Of a DNA stretch of 20,481 nt, positions 19,911-20,481 are shown in pieces. Below the pieces are notes generated by a model, which worked only from the letters and a program-made list of their open reading frames with translations, had not been told where the DNA came from and ran no database searches. Within the stretch, counting starts at the first letter, position 1. Each line of letters opens with the position of its first letter. Made by a program: the position numbers and the translations under genes. The stretch lies in the NCBI RefSeq assembly GCF_000275845.1, contig NW_006766889.1, positions 689,977-710,457 on the forward strand. The letters run 5' to 3'. The stretch comes from Dichomitus squalens LYAD-421 SS1. Its lineage: Eukaryota > Basidiomycota > Agaricomycetes > Polyporales > Polyporaceae.

Positions 19911-20481
19911 ACGATTTGTGGCTTTTGCCAGCAAATGCCATCGCGATGACAGCTCGGCGTCTATCCACGCTCGATTTCATGCATCGATGATTACTTTTTG
20001 TATATAGAATGGCCATCCGACGTCGATTTGCCAACCCTTCCATACAACAACTGTTTCATGTATACATCGCCGCATCCATATACAGTCGACACCCTCCTTG
20101 TTACGACTGACTGTCGAGCGAGTAAGTGGAGACGAGCGAGGCAGGCAGGAGCGTCGACGAGCTCTGATCGCAGTGAGACTGGAGCGGAGCTCAACAGGCA
20201 GGACTGGAGACAAGTTGTGTATTGAGCGAGGTATCTACAGAGCGAAATACACGATGGCTTACCTGGAGACAAGAGGTCGAAACTAGAGTCTCCAGGTAGC
20301 AAGGGATCCAGCTATATACAGGGAACGAACAATGGGCGCTAGAGAACAATAGCGTCGCCATGGGTACGGAGTACAAGGGGTGTAGGACAATAGCGGACGT
20401 GGGAACAAAGGGAGCTATTGTCCGTGTGTGGACAAAGGGAACCGTAGCGAGTAGTGAACAATAAGGAAACGTACGAGGCAG
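19911..20481. other. Right edge without recognised gene, two hairpins
   Basis: No convincing frame or splice structure on either strand. Two perfect inverted repeats occur: TACCTGGAGAC at 20260-20270 with GTCTCCAGGTA at 20288-20298, and GGACAATAGC at 20385-20394 with GCTATTGTCC at 20414-20423. GAACAAT and GGACAA words recur from 20327 to the end. The stretch may be the end of another repeat continuing outside the window. Confidence 0.4.

Overview
This window reads as nuclear DNA of a filamentous basidiomycete, most likely an Agaricomycete. The genes are dense with introns, most of them 47-78 bp with GT..AG ends and CTAAC/CTGAC-like branch sites. Two protein families seen here (DUF6533 membrane proteins and DUF6589 proteins) are, as far as I know, typical of mushroom-forming fungi. 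I rebuilt all gene models by hand from splice sites and checked reading phase across every junction. Family names come from recognising motifs, not from a database search.

Layout. 1-300: AT-rich sequence with no gene recognised. 302-540: a 20-bp minisatellite. 556-2548 (+): an orphan gene with six visible exons, its 5' end lost against the minisatellite, and a probable GC-AG intron. 2549-4124: no gene recognised. 4125-5842 (+): a ten-exon DUF6533 seven-helix membrane protein. 5843-6317: short convergent spacer. 6318-10968 (-): a ten-exon SH3-WW-RasGEF exchange factor of the Cdc25 type (1378 aa). 10969-11479: its upstream region. 11480-13845 (-): the ten-exon gene for DNA polymerase alpha subunit B (Pol12/POLA2, 605 aa), with MluI-box-like sequence upstream. 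14253-15127 (-): a deaminase-like gene interrupted by an in-frame stop.

15158-19901 is a complete-looking 4744-bp DNA transposon. It has 26-bp perfect terminal inverted repeats, a perfect 9-bp target duplication (CTATTTCCT) and a hairpin at each end whose stems differ by compensating changes. It carries two convergent genes whose stop codons are 8 nt apart. One is the C-terminal half of a RecQ-like helicase, cut off at motif V right inside the left terminus. The other is a DUF6589 protein that I infer to be the transposase. Each gene has one apparent 1-nt frameshift. The element sits about 20 bp upstream of the first ATG of the deaminase-like gene. 19911-20481 holds no recognised gene but two perfect short hairpins.

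The host genes (Ras signalling, replication priming, a membrane receptor-like protein) show no functional link to each other. The coherent system in the window is the transposon: a helicase and a DUF6589 protein between structured termini.
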